Shown: positions 20,739 through 33,381, counted from the stretch's first letter. The stretch is DNA of 64,000 bases from Haberlea rhodopensis (GCA_907163345.1 CAJQUN010000003.1:186001-250000); one strand, 5' to 3'. Numbers and translations are program-made. The notes: a model not told the origin generated them from the letters alone.

Positions 20739-21279
20739 TGTTGGGAATTAAACGATATATCTTTTATACGCTCGTAGAGTAAGTGTTTCACACTGTCTAT
20801 AGCCTAAAAAATCTGACAATTGGCACCCACCTGGTGCAATCTCTCATGTCTACATATCGCTTAGTGCGAAACTTTGTACTACCATTGTATAAGAAAATAA
20901 AGTTACAGTTCTTTTAACAACTATATCTTTTGCCATTGTGATAAATATTTGATCCTAATAGTTGGCATCAGAACGAGGCCATGAGTTCGAGCCTACCTAG
21001 AAACAGTTTATGAGGATTTTTCTAGGGGGGGATGTTGAGAAATTTTCTGAGGGGAATATTGAGAATCACACGACATATCATTTGTACGCTCGTCGATGAA
21101 GTCCTCCACACCATCTATGGCCCAACAAACCTGACTCATTATCACTCATATGGTGCATCACATCTTGTTCACCTTTCGCTTAGTACGTGGTTTTGTGCTG
21201 CCACTGTATAAGGAAATAAAGTCGTGCATAAACTATCGACTATAATTTTTGGCATAATGATAAGCACGTAATACTAACA
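20739..21279 (+). mobile_element. TRIM (miniature LTR retrotransposon)
   Basis: 541 bp with two direct LTRs of about 222 bp at 20739-20960 and 21057-21279, roughly 70% alike by eye (shared blocks such as 'TACGCTCGT', 'CGCTTAGT', 'AAATAAAGT'). The left LTR starts TGTTGGGAA and both end in ACTAACA-like sequence. A tRNA-Met PBS with two mismatches (TGGCATCAGAAC, 20963-20974) follows the left LTR. A purine tract (CTGAGGGGAA, 21047-21056) precedes the right LTR. A perfect target duplication TCAGT is at 20734-20738 and 21280-21284. It has no coding capacity and depended on an autonomous element. Confidence 0.85.
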
Positions 21280-21284
21280 TCAGT

Positions 21285-21603
21285 ATTTTTCTTGGTTATG
21301 TTCAAAATCAAATACGAAAAAGAAAAAAAAAATACACCGGGAAATTCCTAAGATTGTGTGTAAATTGTGAAGCAATCTATGTGATACTTTAACATATATC
21401 ATACTTATTATATTTGTACGATCGGGTTGAAGTCTATATTTTTTAAGGTTTGATTAGCGAACTGGGCAGACAGATGCATGCTGATGTGTCTTGTGTTATC
21501 GAGATGTCAGAATAAATACCATGTTTCAGCTGAATAGGTTTGCAGCTAAAACAATAGACAAAGAGAATGCAGAAGTAGGCGGTGATACTTGAGGACAAGA
21601 AAT

Positions 21604-21643
<40 letters not shown>

Positions 21644-24299
21644 GTATGACAGAACTCGGTCCATACAAAAATTTTCTCAGAGAACCTGCTTGTGTGTTTG
21701 GCATCAATGGTCTATGTTTTGTGATATATGCTCCTATATGTGTCGATAAAATATTATTTGGATAAATGCACCTTTTACAAATACAAAGTTTCAAAAACAT
21801 GGAAAGGATTGCCCATTAATGAGCGACTAATATATATTTTAAACTTGTTAATCGTTTTAGTCATCTTGTGATAGCAAACTCTATTTCATCACTATCGCTC
21901 ATGCTGAGTGCAAATCTTCTTGCAAACATTGGGACTTATTTGCGTTTGCAAATAATCTTTGTGTTGTCCACCACCACCTCCACCTCCACCTCCACCTCCA
22001 TCGTCGTTCGTGTTATTTTCTTCATCACCATTTTTGCCATTATCACCAATACACCTACGAGCCATAGATGACCTTCTCATAAGAATATCAGATGAATCAC
22101 TGTCACTACCGAAGCCAGCATCCTCTACTAGAACTTGTTCGAAATTAATTTCTTGTTCATTGCCTTGCTTTGAATACCTTCTCCATCATCTAAATGTGAA
22201 GGTCTATTCAATTGAAATAATGGATTTGCTGCATCGTATGAACAAGACGATGCAAAACATGTATCTTTAGCTCCACTATAAAAATGAACAAATTATAAAA
22301 ATTCCATTACCCTTGATCACGAAAATGCCGTTACTTTAATGGCGAAAATACCATCACCAATACAATATTATATTTTCTTAGATTCATTTCTTAAAGAATG
22401 CTTAAAGTACATTGATTTTTTATGTTAACACTTTAAAATATATATATTTATATAGGTCAAATCTCACGTTACAGTCATTCGATGATTTCATAAACCAATC
22501 GAATAGATTATAAGCTACCTAAGACTTCAATTCCCAATTATTCAACTAAATCCATCAAATATTTGACATGGGATTAGATTACCTCTGCAAAGGAAACAAT
22601 AAAAGACAAAAAATAAAATGTAAAAGAATGGTAAAAGCCTGTTGCCATGTTGCAAAAGGATGCCAATAAGTGAATCGTACATTTTTACATATATATATAT
22701 TTCTTTTATTATTATTATTATTATTATTATTTTTTTTAATACTAGCACCCAGTGCCAACGATCAATTGTTTTGACCAGCAACTTTGTAGCTTCAGGTTTT
22801 GCTAAACCCAAGCATTCATTGCCTTCAGCAACACACCCAAAAAAAAAAAAAATTTAACCTAAATTGTGGCAGTCGAAACATTGACAAAGGAAAACAACCC
22901 TGACTGCATCAAAATTCAAAGCTTAAAAAATCTGAAATAACCAATCTGACTCCACACTACAGGTACCTCAATTACGAAAAGCAAGGCCGAATTTACGAAA
23001 TCAAAAAACCATACCTCAACTAACAATGAAAGTTCAAAACACCAAGTACATGAACGTAAACAAGTACATATTTTAACATATCCAACCAAGTTCCAAGCAC
23101 AAACATAAGAAATAGATCTAGAAATTGGAAAATCATTTCTACCTATTAAACACACACAATTTTTTTTGGTAAGACAAAATATATGAAATGGAGTACAAGA
23201 ATACTCCAACCCAAATACAAAATACATGTTATCTAAAATACTAATAACCATAACAGTAGCAACTCAAAAACCATAAACATAGTAATTAAGAGTCACCAAC
23301 ACAAAATTCAACTAATGAAATTTCTTCCAAATTCTTCAAGTCTTACAGCAAGCAGTGTAGGAGTTTTGAGCCCAGCCTGCACATCTTGAAGCCAACATTT
23401 GCTGTCTCAATCAAATCTCAGTAGCACTCTCCATTTCCATACCAAAACCTTCTACCAATACCATTAACTGCTGTAAATATCTCAACAGCTTGATACGCTC
23501 ACTGACTTATAGAAGGTAAAATCCAACAGTTGCCTTCACAAGCCCCCATCAATTTCAGAGCCAATGCAGCTTATGCAGTCTGTTTCTTCCCTATCCTATA
23601 ACCCATTATCCATCGATGTCTTAGTCACCGGGTTCATGTTAATGATCCCCATAGCTCTCTTATTCTGACTCCCCTGCTCTCACCAAATAGCACCAACTTC
23701 CTTAAATTCTTGCAGCAAGTAGCGTGGGAAATTTGAGCCAAGCATGCACATCTTGAAGCCAACATTGGACACCACAAACAAATCTCAGAATCACTCTCCA
23801 TTTCCATACCATAATAATTTGTGAAGTAGACACTAGATCCCTCCATTGTTGTTTGACCTCCAGGATGAAATTACATACACTCCACTTAGCCCAACAGCTA
23901 AATGACTGCTTAAGATTAGTCGCCCAGACTTTACCCAAAATCCCGCAAGCAATTGCCATAAATAGATAGCTCAACTCTCGGCTACAAGTCTAAAAGTAAT
24001 TGGTAGCTTGAAAACAGCAATCATACACAATATTCCTTTAATAGCAGAAAGCACAATAACATATACACAGCAGATAACAAAAATGCATGTGCATGATGGA
24101 TTCATTTAGCCACTTTTAATGTCTACCATAGTACCAAATATCTTAGTTCCAAACGCCCTCCATAAGTCCCTGTAAGTCCCTGTATACCACTCCACGAACC
24201 ACCCGTCTTAATCACAACAACCAGAATGATTTCAAAACATAAAATATGCACAGCAGATCCTAAACTGATGTATTTGCTGGACTCGTTTTACCAGCTTTG
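21285..24299. other. Intergenic DNA with microsatellites and an internal direct repeat
   Basis: No credible gene. It holds (AT)n at about 21608-21639, a (CCACCT)-type repeat at about 21966-22001 and (ATT)n at about 22708-22731. A direct repeat of about 105 bp occurs at about 23343-23450 and 23711-23820. The minus strand of that repeat reads as a short protein-like stretch ('CWLQDV…') in both copies, perhaps a transposon coding relic. Confidence 0.5.
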
Positions 24300-24304
24300 A
24301 CACC

Positions 24305-26451
24305 TGTAAAGACCCGGATTTTTAGTTATTGGATAACTAAACCTTGATAAAAAGAGTTTGAAATTTCCTAAACTCTAGCCAAGATTTACAATCCTTCAAG
24401 GAGTCCATAAGCAATACAAACTCTTCCATTAAACCATCTCTAATTGCTCAACATGGATCGATCAAATCTGCGCATATTTTATTCGGTAATCTCGAAGGAT
24501 TTCACCCCATCCTTCCATGACTTGTTCGAAGAGTCCCAAGCTATCATGACTCTTCCATTAACTCACGATTTTCCAGCCTTGAATTCAAAGTTCTGTACGT
24601 TATCTATCTTATATTCTGCACGAGTTCAAACACATCAATAACCGAAAACTCTAAGCCATGCAATCCTTCCATAGACTCCTCCTTAAATGCAACTAGCAAG
24701 ATCTCATAAGGAAACAAACCATCACAAACACCTCCAATAAACCCCCCACATTTGCAGTATCTGTTCGAAGCAGATTACCACAAAATCTGCTCAGATTCAC
24801 TCCTCCATTCAGCACCAAATATGCACCTATCTATCCGAGAGTCCTTCCATCTTTGGGTATCGAGTTTATGCACCTATAAAAGCAAGGCTTCAGCATCACT
24901 TTCATTCACCAATTCCCTTCGAAATCAGTAGCCAAAGCCAATAGCTTTCTGCACGTTTTTGTCCAGAAAAGTTCATCAAGATTTCGAAATCTTTCCAGCA
25001 AACTTAGCCGAGAATTCTGCACCTTTATACTTCAAAGTTTCAGCAACTTATAATCGACTTTTCAAATCACATAACCTTCGAAAAAGCTTGGCAAGTCTTG
25101 TTCGAATTTTCCAGCAGAGAAACCATCGAATCAAGCAGCAATTCTGTTCGATCTTGTGAGCGAAAAACCTTTCGAAAATTTACCAACCAAATCTTCCAAG
25201 AGTTGATCACTGTCCAGAGTTGCAATATCTCAATAATTCCAGCAAGTTTCGAGATTGAAACCGAGTGATTCTCGATCAATCTTCAGCAACCTATCCCATT
25301 GAAAATCTCTCCAACCTTCTGTTCGATATTGGAAGTACAAAATATCAGATTTTAAGCCAAAGTTTCTGCCTCGTTTTTTAATCCGTTCATCGAACTATAT
25401 CAGCAAGTTTCGAGATTTGAAACCAAGCGATTCCTAGCCTTTATTCACAACTTAATCCACCCAAATACCTTAGCAACCTAGTTCGAAAAAGTTAAGAAAT
25501 CTGTTCGAAAGTTTCCAGAAATTGTTCGAGTCTTAGCATTCTGCTCGTGCTGTTAGCGAGCCAAGGAAGATTGAAATTCGTTCGTGTAATACCTTATCGA
25601 TCAAGCACGTATACCAACACTGTAAGTGGGCTTTTGTTATATATATTCGTTTCGTTTTCTAAAAATCATATAGTATGTTTTAAATTCCCAATCGATATGT
25701 ATTATGTTGAAATTATGAAAGTATATTTTGTAAGCACGTTAAACTCGAAATCTAATTGGATTTGGATCCCCATGACCCTGATGCGGTGGGGTGTAACCGC
25801 TAAAAGAACCTTATACGGTGGTAATCCGTTGTTTCTGGATTATCCAGACCCTTTATTCGTGGGTTAGCCAATGTTATGACCTCATCTCTAGGATGGATAA
25901 GTCTAGAGACTGATATCAGTACCAAGAAGAGAGTAGAATGCTTTACTGTGCTTAAGTATATGAAAATTATGAAACGATATGTTATGTCATGGCTCGTAAG
26001 GGCAAATCAAGTATGTTAAGATACATTCATATCGGTTTATGCAAGTTTTATGATCCAAGTTTATGAAAATTATGTATATATATGATATCGATTGTCCCCC
26101 ACTTGCTGAGTGTTTTCCAAAGCACTCAACCCTTACTCTACATCCCCAGATAAAGCCGAAGAAGAATTAGAGCAAGAAGAAGAGCACCAATTTTGGGGTT
26201 GGTGAAATCAAGTCCGCTGCGTAGAACAAGAACTTTTATGTTTTCAAGTTTTCCAGTTTTAAGACAATTTTATTTATTCAGTTGTTAAGTTTTTAATTCC
26301 GCATTTCTTTATTCATTGTAAAGACAATGGGTTTTTATTTTTATGGAAAAAGACTGGTTTTTCAGTAGTTATGATATTATGAGGCTTATTGATTTCAAGT
26401 TGTTTATGGAAATCAATGCCGGTGTTATTGACCCGGTCTCGGGGCGTGACA
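24305..26451 (+). mobile_element. Solo LTR, copy A (Gypsy-like)
   Basis: 2147 bp, starting TGTAAAGACCCGGATTTT and ending CTCGGGGCGTGACA, with a perfect target duplication ACACC at 24300-24304 and 26452-26456. It has no coding domain. The right part, with 'CACTTGCTGAGTG' and a purine-rich 'GAAGAAGAATTAGAGCAAGA' tract, resembles long LTRs of plant Ty3/Gypsy elements. A clean TSD around one LTR means the body was lost by LTR-LTR recombination. Copy B in inverse orientation is at 28437. Confidence 0.85.
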
Positions 26452-26639
26452 ACACCTACCACCGTACCACAAGTTTTCTAGGCCACTCCCCCAGCCACTC
26501 ACCTTCTTCCCATCAACCAGTATCTAAACAGCAACAATATCATACCAACCAATGCCCTAACAAAGATAGTCTGAATAAGTCTTTAACCCGAAAGCTATCC
26601 AAGCTACAGAGATGAAATCAGGCTACTTGAAATAAGCCC

Positions 26640-27403
26640 AATATTCATTTTTATACCACCACCGAAAACAAATTAGAGGCGAAGGCACTGAGAAGGATTG
26701 TTAAACCAATCATTCACTGAATAAGGTGCAATCCCTTTTCCTTTTGTCTTTGACAAAGACCATAACATTATTTTAGTTGATTCAGAAACTTTCTCAACAC
26801 AAAAACTTTGTTGTCTAAATACCGCCTTGTTCCTAGCTAGCCATAAGTTTCACACAAGACAATGCCAACCTGCTTCCCACTACTTATTTTTCGATGTTCA
26901 AATTTAAAGTAATGTTATAAAAAATGTGGCATAGGCTTATCTTGACCAACATTTAAAATCTCAAACCAACGACAAAAATCCTTCCACAATTTATAAGCAA
27001 CTTTACAAGTAAAAAATAGATGCTCAATATCCTCTTCCGTCTCATTGCATAACACACACAACAATGACACTTGATGTCCCATTAATCCTCTTTTTTCAAG
27101 ATTCATCTTAGTTGGAATTCTATGTTGTAGTAATTTCCAAACAAAACCACTTACTTTGATGGGAACCAATTTATTCCAAGCTAAGTTCAACGATTTTCGG
27201 TCCTGCATCATTTCTTGCTCCATCACGGTTGAGACATTGTATGCCGATTTTATCGTATACGTTCTCTCATTACTGAATCGCCAAATGATAGCATCATCCA
27301 CGTCAGCATTAAAATTGACCCTGCATAAAAGCATTAGTAAATCATGAGGTAAATTCTCCTCCCAAACAAATAGATTTCTCCTCCAATGCCAATCCCACAC
27401 CAT
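26640..27403 (-). pseudogene. LINE ORF2 C-terminal relic (zf-RVT domain)
   Basis: On the minus strand, 27403 down to 26915 encodes a zf-RVT domain: 'IWRFSNERTYTIKSAY', then a CxxC…HxxxxC zinc motif ('CVLCNETEEDIEHLFFTC'). After a stop the same type of sequence continues to about 26690 with 'ARNKAVF' and a Trp-rich tail. This is the C-terminal end of plant L1-type LINE ORF2. No RT or endonuclease remains. A 20-bp-scale direct repeat (27338-27358 and 27403-27423) marks a small duplication at the upstream end. Confidence 0.75.
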
Positions 27404-27423
27404 AGTAAATCATGAGGTAAATT

Positions 27424-28255
27424 CGTCCGCTCTCTTGTGGACTTCTTCGTTGTCACTTGTTTAGTATCAACACAACAGGAAAATGAATAATTTTTTATTT
27501 TTAAAAAATACAAGGGAACTACAGACGTCACCCCGGGATTTACTTGGCCGGAAGGACTCAAATCTTGTATATTTGACCCCTCCAGAGAGTGGGCCTAAAC
27601 CAGTTATTTTTATTACGGTTACTACCTATGAGTTGTACATTTGGCCCCTTTCTGGATCATGGGCAGTGATATAATTCATCAAATAATGTTATTGATGAAA
27701 TTACATGGACCAATTAAACCACAAACCACAGCCACAATCCATTAATCAAGCTTCAACAGAAAAGAAGAGAAGAAAAGTGTAATACTTTAGCTCCGTGGAT
27801 AGGCTCCAAAAGTGTTTTTTTTTTGTTGGTTCAATTAGAGGTCACTGGTCTGAATTCATTGCTTAGTCTTTCTAATTTTTTATGTGTCGAAATTTAGACC
27901 GATGGTGACATCTCAGTATATGAATTATCATGATTGTATTAAAATCCCCATAGTTTTCTGTTGGCAAGCTGCAAATTTTTTTTATAGATTTCTTAAGAAT
28001 GCGACTGTCCCACTGTCAATGAGATTCATCCACTTGTAATATGAAACATACACGAACACCTTGGATGGAAACGTGCCACCAAAGGCTAACTTAGGGGATT
28101 TAAGGGGACTTACAGGAGGTTTGAATGCACTTGGCAGCTCATCATGATAGACGGGGCCAAATTTGACCGTGTCAAAGCCTACAAATACAGCAAATCTGCA
28201 ACATTCTCACCATGCAAGAGTTTCACAGTCGTTTCCATGAGGAAACTGGCATTAC
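27424..28255. other. Intergenic DNA, no gene seen
   Basis: AT-rich, with a T run near 27817-27827 and no ORF or repeat that I can assign. Confidence 0.5.
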
Positions 28256-28436
28256 CTTCCTCTACCCATGGTCACTATGGATGTCAGTAATTTTTTTTAA
28301 AAGATTCCAAAGATGTTGGATCCTAGTCTTCAGTCCACGGAGTCACTATGGATGGATGTCAGTAGTTTTTTTAAGAGTTTCCAAAGATGTTGGATCCTAG
28401 TCTTCACTCTACCCCGGAGTCACTATTTACGTACCC
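28256..28436. repeat. Flank repeat F1 (duplicated at 30630-30809)
   Basis: About 180 bp ending in TACCC next to solo LTR copy B. It is nearly identical to 30630-30809. Each copy is itself a degenerate tandem of about 85-bp units sharing 'CCAAAGATGTTGGATCCTAG' and 'GGAGTCACTATG'. Confidence 0.85.
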
Positions 28437-30586
28437 TGTCACGCCCCGAGACCGGGGTCAATAACACCGGCATTGATTTTCCAATACAACTAGAAAACCA
28501 ATAAGCCTCGTAATATCGTAACAAACGAAAACCAGTCTATTTTCCATAAATAAATAACCATTGTCTTTACATTGAATTAAAAACGCGAAATTAAAACTGA
28601 AACATCTTAAACGAATTAAAATCGTACTTAATGATAAACTTAGAGTCTTAAGAAATACGCAGCGGACAAATCACCAACCCCAGAATTGGTGTTCTTCTTC
28701 AGCTTCAACCTCTTCTTCAGCTTTATCTGGGGATGTAGAGTAAGGGGTTGAGTGCTTTGGAAAACACTCAGCAAGTGGGGGACAATCGATATGATATCAT
28801 AATAAATACTTCATAATTTTCATTACATGAATCAGAACTTGACATAAACCGATATGAATGTATCTTGACATAATTGCTCCATCGAGCCATAACATGACAT
28901 CTCATATCGTTCATAATTTTTCATATACTTAAGCACAGTAAAGCATCTAATCTCCTCTTGGTATTGATATCAGTCTCTAGACTTATCCCTCCTAGAGATG
29001 AGGTCATGACATCGGCTTACCCACGAATAAAGGGTCTGGAAACTCCAGAAACAACGGATAACCACCGTATAAGGTTCTTTTAGCGGTTACACCCCACCGC
29101 ATCAGGGTCATGGGGAATTCCAATCCAATTAGATTTCGAGTTCAAGGTGCTTACAAATTAATACTTTTCTTAGTTTCAACATAGTTCATATCGATCGAGA
29201 TTTCAAAACATACTATAGTTTTTCAAAAACGAAACGAATAAATAGCAAAAGCCCACTTACAGATTGAAGACGTGTTTGATCAAAATAGGATGCGAAACGA
29301 ACGGATTCTTCCTATCCTTGGCTTGCTAGACTTCTAACACGAAAACTCGAACTTCTTGGCTGGAATCGAAGGCAAAAGGATGAAGAAATATAATGAGTTT
29401 CTTGTGGACAGATTTCTTCGACAGCTTGCTGGGAGCAAGTCGATAGTTTAGGTGCTGAATTATGGCCAAGATTCCCTCGGTTTTATCTCACAAAACTCGC
29501 TGGTAAAAAGTTAGAGAAATTGGACAGATTTAACAGCCAACTTTGGCGTGTTCCTTCGATGATGGTTGCTGAAATTTGGCTAAGAACACTCGGTTTAGTT
29601 CTCGAAAACTTGCTGGAAAAAGGGAAGGAGTTTTGACAGATTTTATCAGCCAACTTTGGTGGTTTATAATCAAAAATCTGCACTTCCTAAATTTTGACAG
29701 AAGATGCAGAACTCGATCAGCTTGTGTGGAGGAAATTATCGAAGAGTGATGATAAAGAGTTTCTGGAAATCCAACGTAACAGTATGGCTTGAGAGAGGGG
29801 GTTTCTCTCGAAATATAGGCTGGAGAAGTGCAGGAAATATTCTGGAATAAGGTGCAGAATTCTCTCGGCTTTTGTGGGAGAAACTTTCGATGGAATAGAT
29901 GCTGCTGGGAGGCTGAGTTTGTGATGAAGAATACTACCAATGATAGCCCTATTTATAGCTAATGGTTGGGACAAAATCAAGGAGTTTTAGAGATGAAAAC
30001 TTTCGAAAATATAGGAGCAAATCTGTGCAGATTTGTTGTGATGAAAAACCAGATTTTGTTTCGATCAATTGGCTGCAAATCGGATGGTTTAATGGAAGAG
30101 TTTGAGATGGTTTGTCTCCATAGAGATCTTCGAAACTCTTGGAAGGATTTGGTTTAGAGTTTTCGGTTATTGATGTGTTTGAACTCGTGCAGAATATAAG
30201 ATAGTTAACGTACAGAACTTCGAATTCAAGGCTGGAAAATCGTGAGTTAATGGAAGAGTTATGATAGCTTGGGACTCTTCGAACAAGTCATGGAAGGATG
30301 AGGTGAAATCCTTCGAGATTACCGAATAAAATATGCGCAGATTTGATCGATCCATGTTGAGCAATTAGAGATGGTTAAGGACTCTATGAAGCCTTGGTAT
30401 CTCTTGGCTAGAGTTTTGAAATTTGCAAACTCTATCAACAAGAATTTTTAACCTACTAGAACACTTACTAATTTATCTCCAATATAATAGTGTTTTAGTT
30501 AAACTATAACACTAAGGATTTCAAATAACTCAAAGAGTTTAACATGGATTAGTTACCTCAATGACTCTAAAATCCGGGTCTTTACA
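28437..30586 (-). mobile_element. Solo LTR, copy B (inverse of copy A)
   Basis: 2150 bp, starting TGTCACGCCCCGAG and ending CCGGGTCTTTACA: the reverse complement of the copy A family. The best-conserved part is 30167-30364 against 24444-24641, whose translations differ at only a few residues. The LTR is not bounded by a simple 5-bp duplication. Instead TACCC abuts the left end, and the right side carries a 43-bp LTR fragment and a second copy of the flank. Confidence 0.85.
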
Positions 30587-30809
30587 TGGATTTCAAATAA
30601 CTCAAAGAGTTTAACATGGATTAGTTACCTTCCTCTACCCAGGGTCACTATGGATGTCAGTAATTTTTTTTAAAAGATTCCAAAGATGTTGGATCCTAGT
30701 CTTCAGTCCACGGAGTCACTATGGATGGATGTCAGTAGTTTTTTTTAAGAGTTTCCAAAGATGTTGGATCCTAGTCTTCACTCTACCCCGGAGTCACTAT
30801 GTACGTACC
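30587..30809. repeat. Filler DNA: LTR fragment plus flank repeat F2
   Basis: 30587-30629 repeats a segment of the adjacent LTR (about 30518-30559, 'GGATTTCAAATAACTCAAAG…GTTACCT'). It then joins, across a TTACCT microhomology, to a second copy of the 180-bp flank, which ends in TACCC before unique sequence. Confidence 0.8.
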
Positions 30810-30959
30810 CCATGACCAAAGACCAACAGCTGTTAGCAATTCTCTTGTGCTTAGATAACCAAAGGCCCATGAACAAAATAAAATAAAACAAAAAAGAAAA
30901 AATAATTAGAGAAAGACATTGTTCATTGTTATAGTAGCTTATCGGCTCTTATATTAATA

Positions 30960-31312
30960 CTAGTTTTTTGTGCGGTGCCAGACCAGCATGTTGGTCCATT
31001 TTTTCCTGATTTAATTGAAAAATATAACAATTCAAATGACCGATTTTAACAAATTTTTTTTTAAAAAACGACTATGCTACGGTAATTAAATGGGAAAAAA
31101 AATAACCAAATGACTACTCTATCTTTTTTTAAAAAAAAATTAGAGTCAGTCCTTTTGTTATTTTTCTCCATTCAATTACCGTAGCATGGTCCGTTTTTTA
31201 AAACATTTCTTAAAGTCAGTCATTTGAAATGTTATTTTCGATCAAATTAGGAAAAAATTGACCAACATGCTGGTACCTGGCACCGCGCCTTGTGCTTGCC
31301 AAAAAATACTAG
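30960..31312. mobile_element. Foldback MITE
   Basis: About 353 bp, nearly all palindromic. The left arm (CTAGTTTTTTGTGCGGTGCC…, then CCAGCATGTTGGT) is matched in reverse complement by the right arm (ACCAACATGCTGG…GGCACCGCGCC…AAAAAATACTAG). The arms continue inward through 'CAAATGAC' and 'TACGGTAATT' blocks to an A/T-rich centre. There is no coding capacity. The target duplication is unclear (TA or TAA possible), so the superfamily is not assigned. Confidence 0.7.
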
Positions 31313-31589
31313 TATATATATACACGAACATCATTCTGCAGAACTGAACATATGGTTTTGTAAAATTTTGATAACGAGTTCAAAGAATTGTTCGAAATTC
31401 CGATGGAGGGTTTCCCCCATTTCCCTCCCCCAAGGTTCCCAACCAAAACAAAAAAAGAAGTATGATTTCTCTTAAAGCAGTTCAAACCTCCTTCACCCCC
31501 AAGGCCTTTTTCATGACAGAGAGTGCTTCAAGAAAAGGAAGCTTATGCTCTCCTTCTGTAAGTTTAATAAAATTCAGATAACACAGATC

Positions 31590-32317
31590 TAGATTCCACA
31601 TCACCTGAAGGGGATAAAAGCAAGCAGAAACTTCTAGCTCGAATTGTCATGCTACAAGCTCAAAAAGTTCGTCTCACCCCAATTACATGGACGGAAGATC
31701 CGCATATCTAATGCAGCTTGCTGAGGAAGCCAATGCTGAAATTGACCAAATTGGAGATAATGCTCTCAGGGAATTGGATGAAGCTGGTGCCTGGATGGGT
31801 CTGTTTTTAACTTCTGTCAAACGAATTCGGAAAGTGGTTAGTTGAGTAACTGGGTTTTGTTCATTTTCTTGAACAGAGAACGGGAAATATAACAAAAGCA
31901 GGATGCAAGCGTTTGAGGAATCTATGGAGTTGAACAGGATAGAGATTGAAGAGAATGAGAAAAAAGTAGCGGATTTCAAAGGGAAAATCGAAGAAGATGG
32001 GAACTAAGGAATGTTCTATAAGATCTTTAGGGAAGAACACCGTTGACAAAGCAAAAGCGAAGGAAGAGGCGGAGAAAATCAGGGAGGTGACTAATAAAAA
32101 TCAGGAGAATATTTACCTTGCACTCATTGCTTTGGTAGTTACGGGAATTGATGACGCCTCAATTTCTTCGACATCTGACTGGAGGAAAGTGGCTGTTCTG
32201 GTGGTGATTCTGGTTGGTTTACTTTCGCAACTGGTACACGAGCAGAGTGTCTTATCAGAACAAGAAAAAAGCGGACGAAGAGAAGAAATGAAGTGGCATT
32301 TCCCTTCTCTAGTTTGA
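31590..32317 (+). pseudogene. Relic of a plastid-type two-span membrane protein gene
   Basis: The frames shift repeatedly but line up as one protein: 'KQKLLARIVMLQAQKVRLT', then 'MQLAEEANAEIDQIGDNALRE', then 'SRMQAFEESMELNRIEIEEN', then a frame from 31997 to 32317 with two hydrophobic spans ('YLALIALVVTGI' and 'VAVLVVILVGLLSQLV'). It resembles a plant-conserved, probably plastid-targeted coiled-coil/two-TM protein of unknown function. I am not certain of the family name. A stretch ending in AG at about 31795-31878 looks like an intron, arguing against a processed retrocopy. At least three frameshifts and stops show it is dead. Confidence 0.6.
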
Positions 32318-33381
32318 CCATCGAAAACATAAATGTAGCATAAGCCCACAAATGATATTATATTCGAGTTCAAGTTCAGCGTGTAGCATATCCTTTATGG
32401 CAAATTTTATGACCGTAGGTGTGTATTAACTCGTAAAAATGTTTTGGCATTTTTTTCCTTGGTGATGAAAAGAAAAGAAAAAAAACCAAGGGAGAAAGGT
32501 TGCAAAAGCATACAGAGGCCGAGACTAGAGGAATATCTCAGAATATGCACTTCTCATCTCAGCTAAATGTAGCATGACTAATAACCCCAAATAAAATACT
32601 AATATCTGAGGCTGATAAATCAGGCCGGCCTTATTTTCGCATCATTCTTTCCTTAGTGATACAACTTTAACCACCAAAGCCATGTAATATCTGATGCTTT
32701 GCAATTAAGTTTACACTTTCAAAACTAAATAAAAGACGGAACAAAGCTTGTGTGCCTCCACTCTGGAATATAAGGTGGGGTGAGGAGAGCAAAATTTGGT
32801 ATATTTCAGTAAATCTCGTGCAACTCCCAATTTGAGGCAACAAGGGAAAGAGTAGCAAGCTAAATGAGCTAAAAGTCCAAAAATAATCAAACAAAGGTAA
32901 ATTGCTGAAAATATACCAGAGATATGACGGTTACAGTAAAATGAGTCCTCAGATCCAAGGAGTACCTGAATAAAACTCACGAATCTTATCTGGATTTTGA
33001 GCATCCAATTCTGCCATATTCCTTTACCTTTGAACCAAATAGAAAACCGACAGTCTACTACTCACTCGTCCTGAAAAAACAAGGTTATCTCCAATTACAT
33101 ATGAAAACAAAACACAGTTCACTGGAGGAATGATTCTAATATCTAAATTTTATTGTCATATCATCTAGTAAAGTCATTTGATCGAAGTATGAACACGTAT
33201 TTTTTTGTATAAACGACAAAAGCTCCTAGTTAAAATTTTGCAGTCTCAACAAATTAAATTATTAGATACTATAGATCATGATTAGACCTAACCATTTCAC
33301 CACGCAGTAGGTGAATTGGTGTAATGCACTCAACCAGCCTCCAGAAAATCACCGTAATTTTCATGCCAATCCATTCAAACT
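32318..33381. other. Intergenic DNA, no gene seen
   Basis: AT-rich. I would expect the missing C-terminal part of the adjacent kinase relic at the right end but found no NAF or PPI motif. Confidence 0.5.

Noticed and set aside
21959..22270. ORF with a poly-Pro N-terminus and its antisense poly-Gly ORF
   Set aside because: Translation of a CCACCT microsatellite; no other support.
24444..24641. 65-codon ORF conserved in 24.4 and 30.2 kb
   Set aside because: Conserved because both copies lie in the same LTR family; no start context and no protein family.
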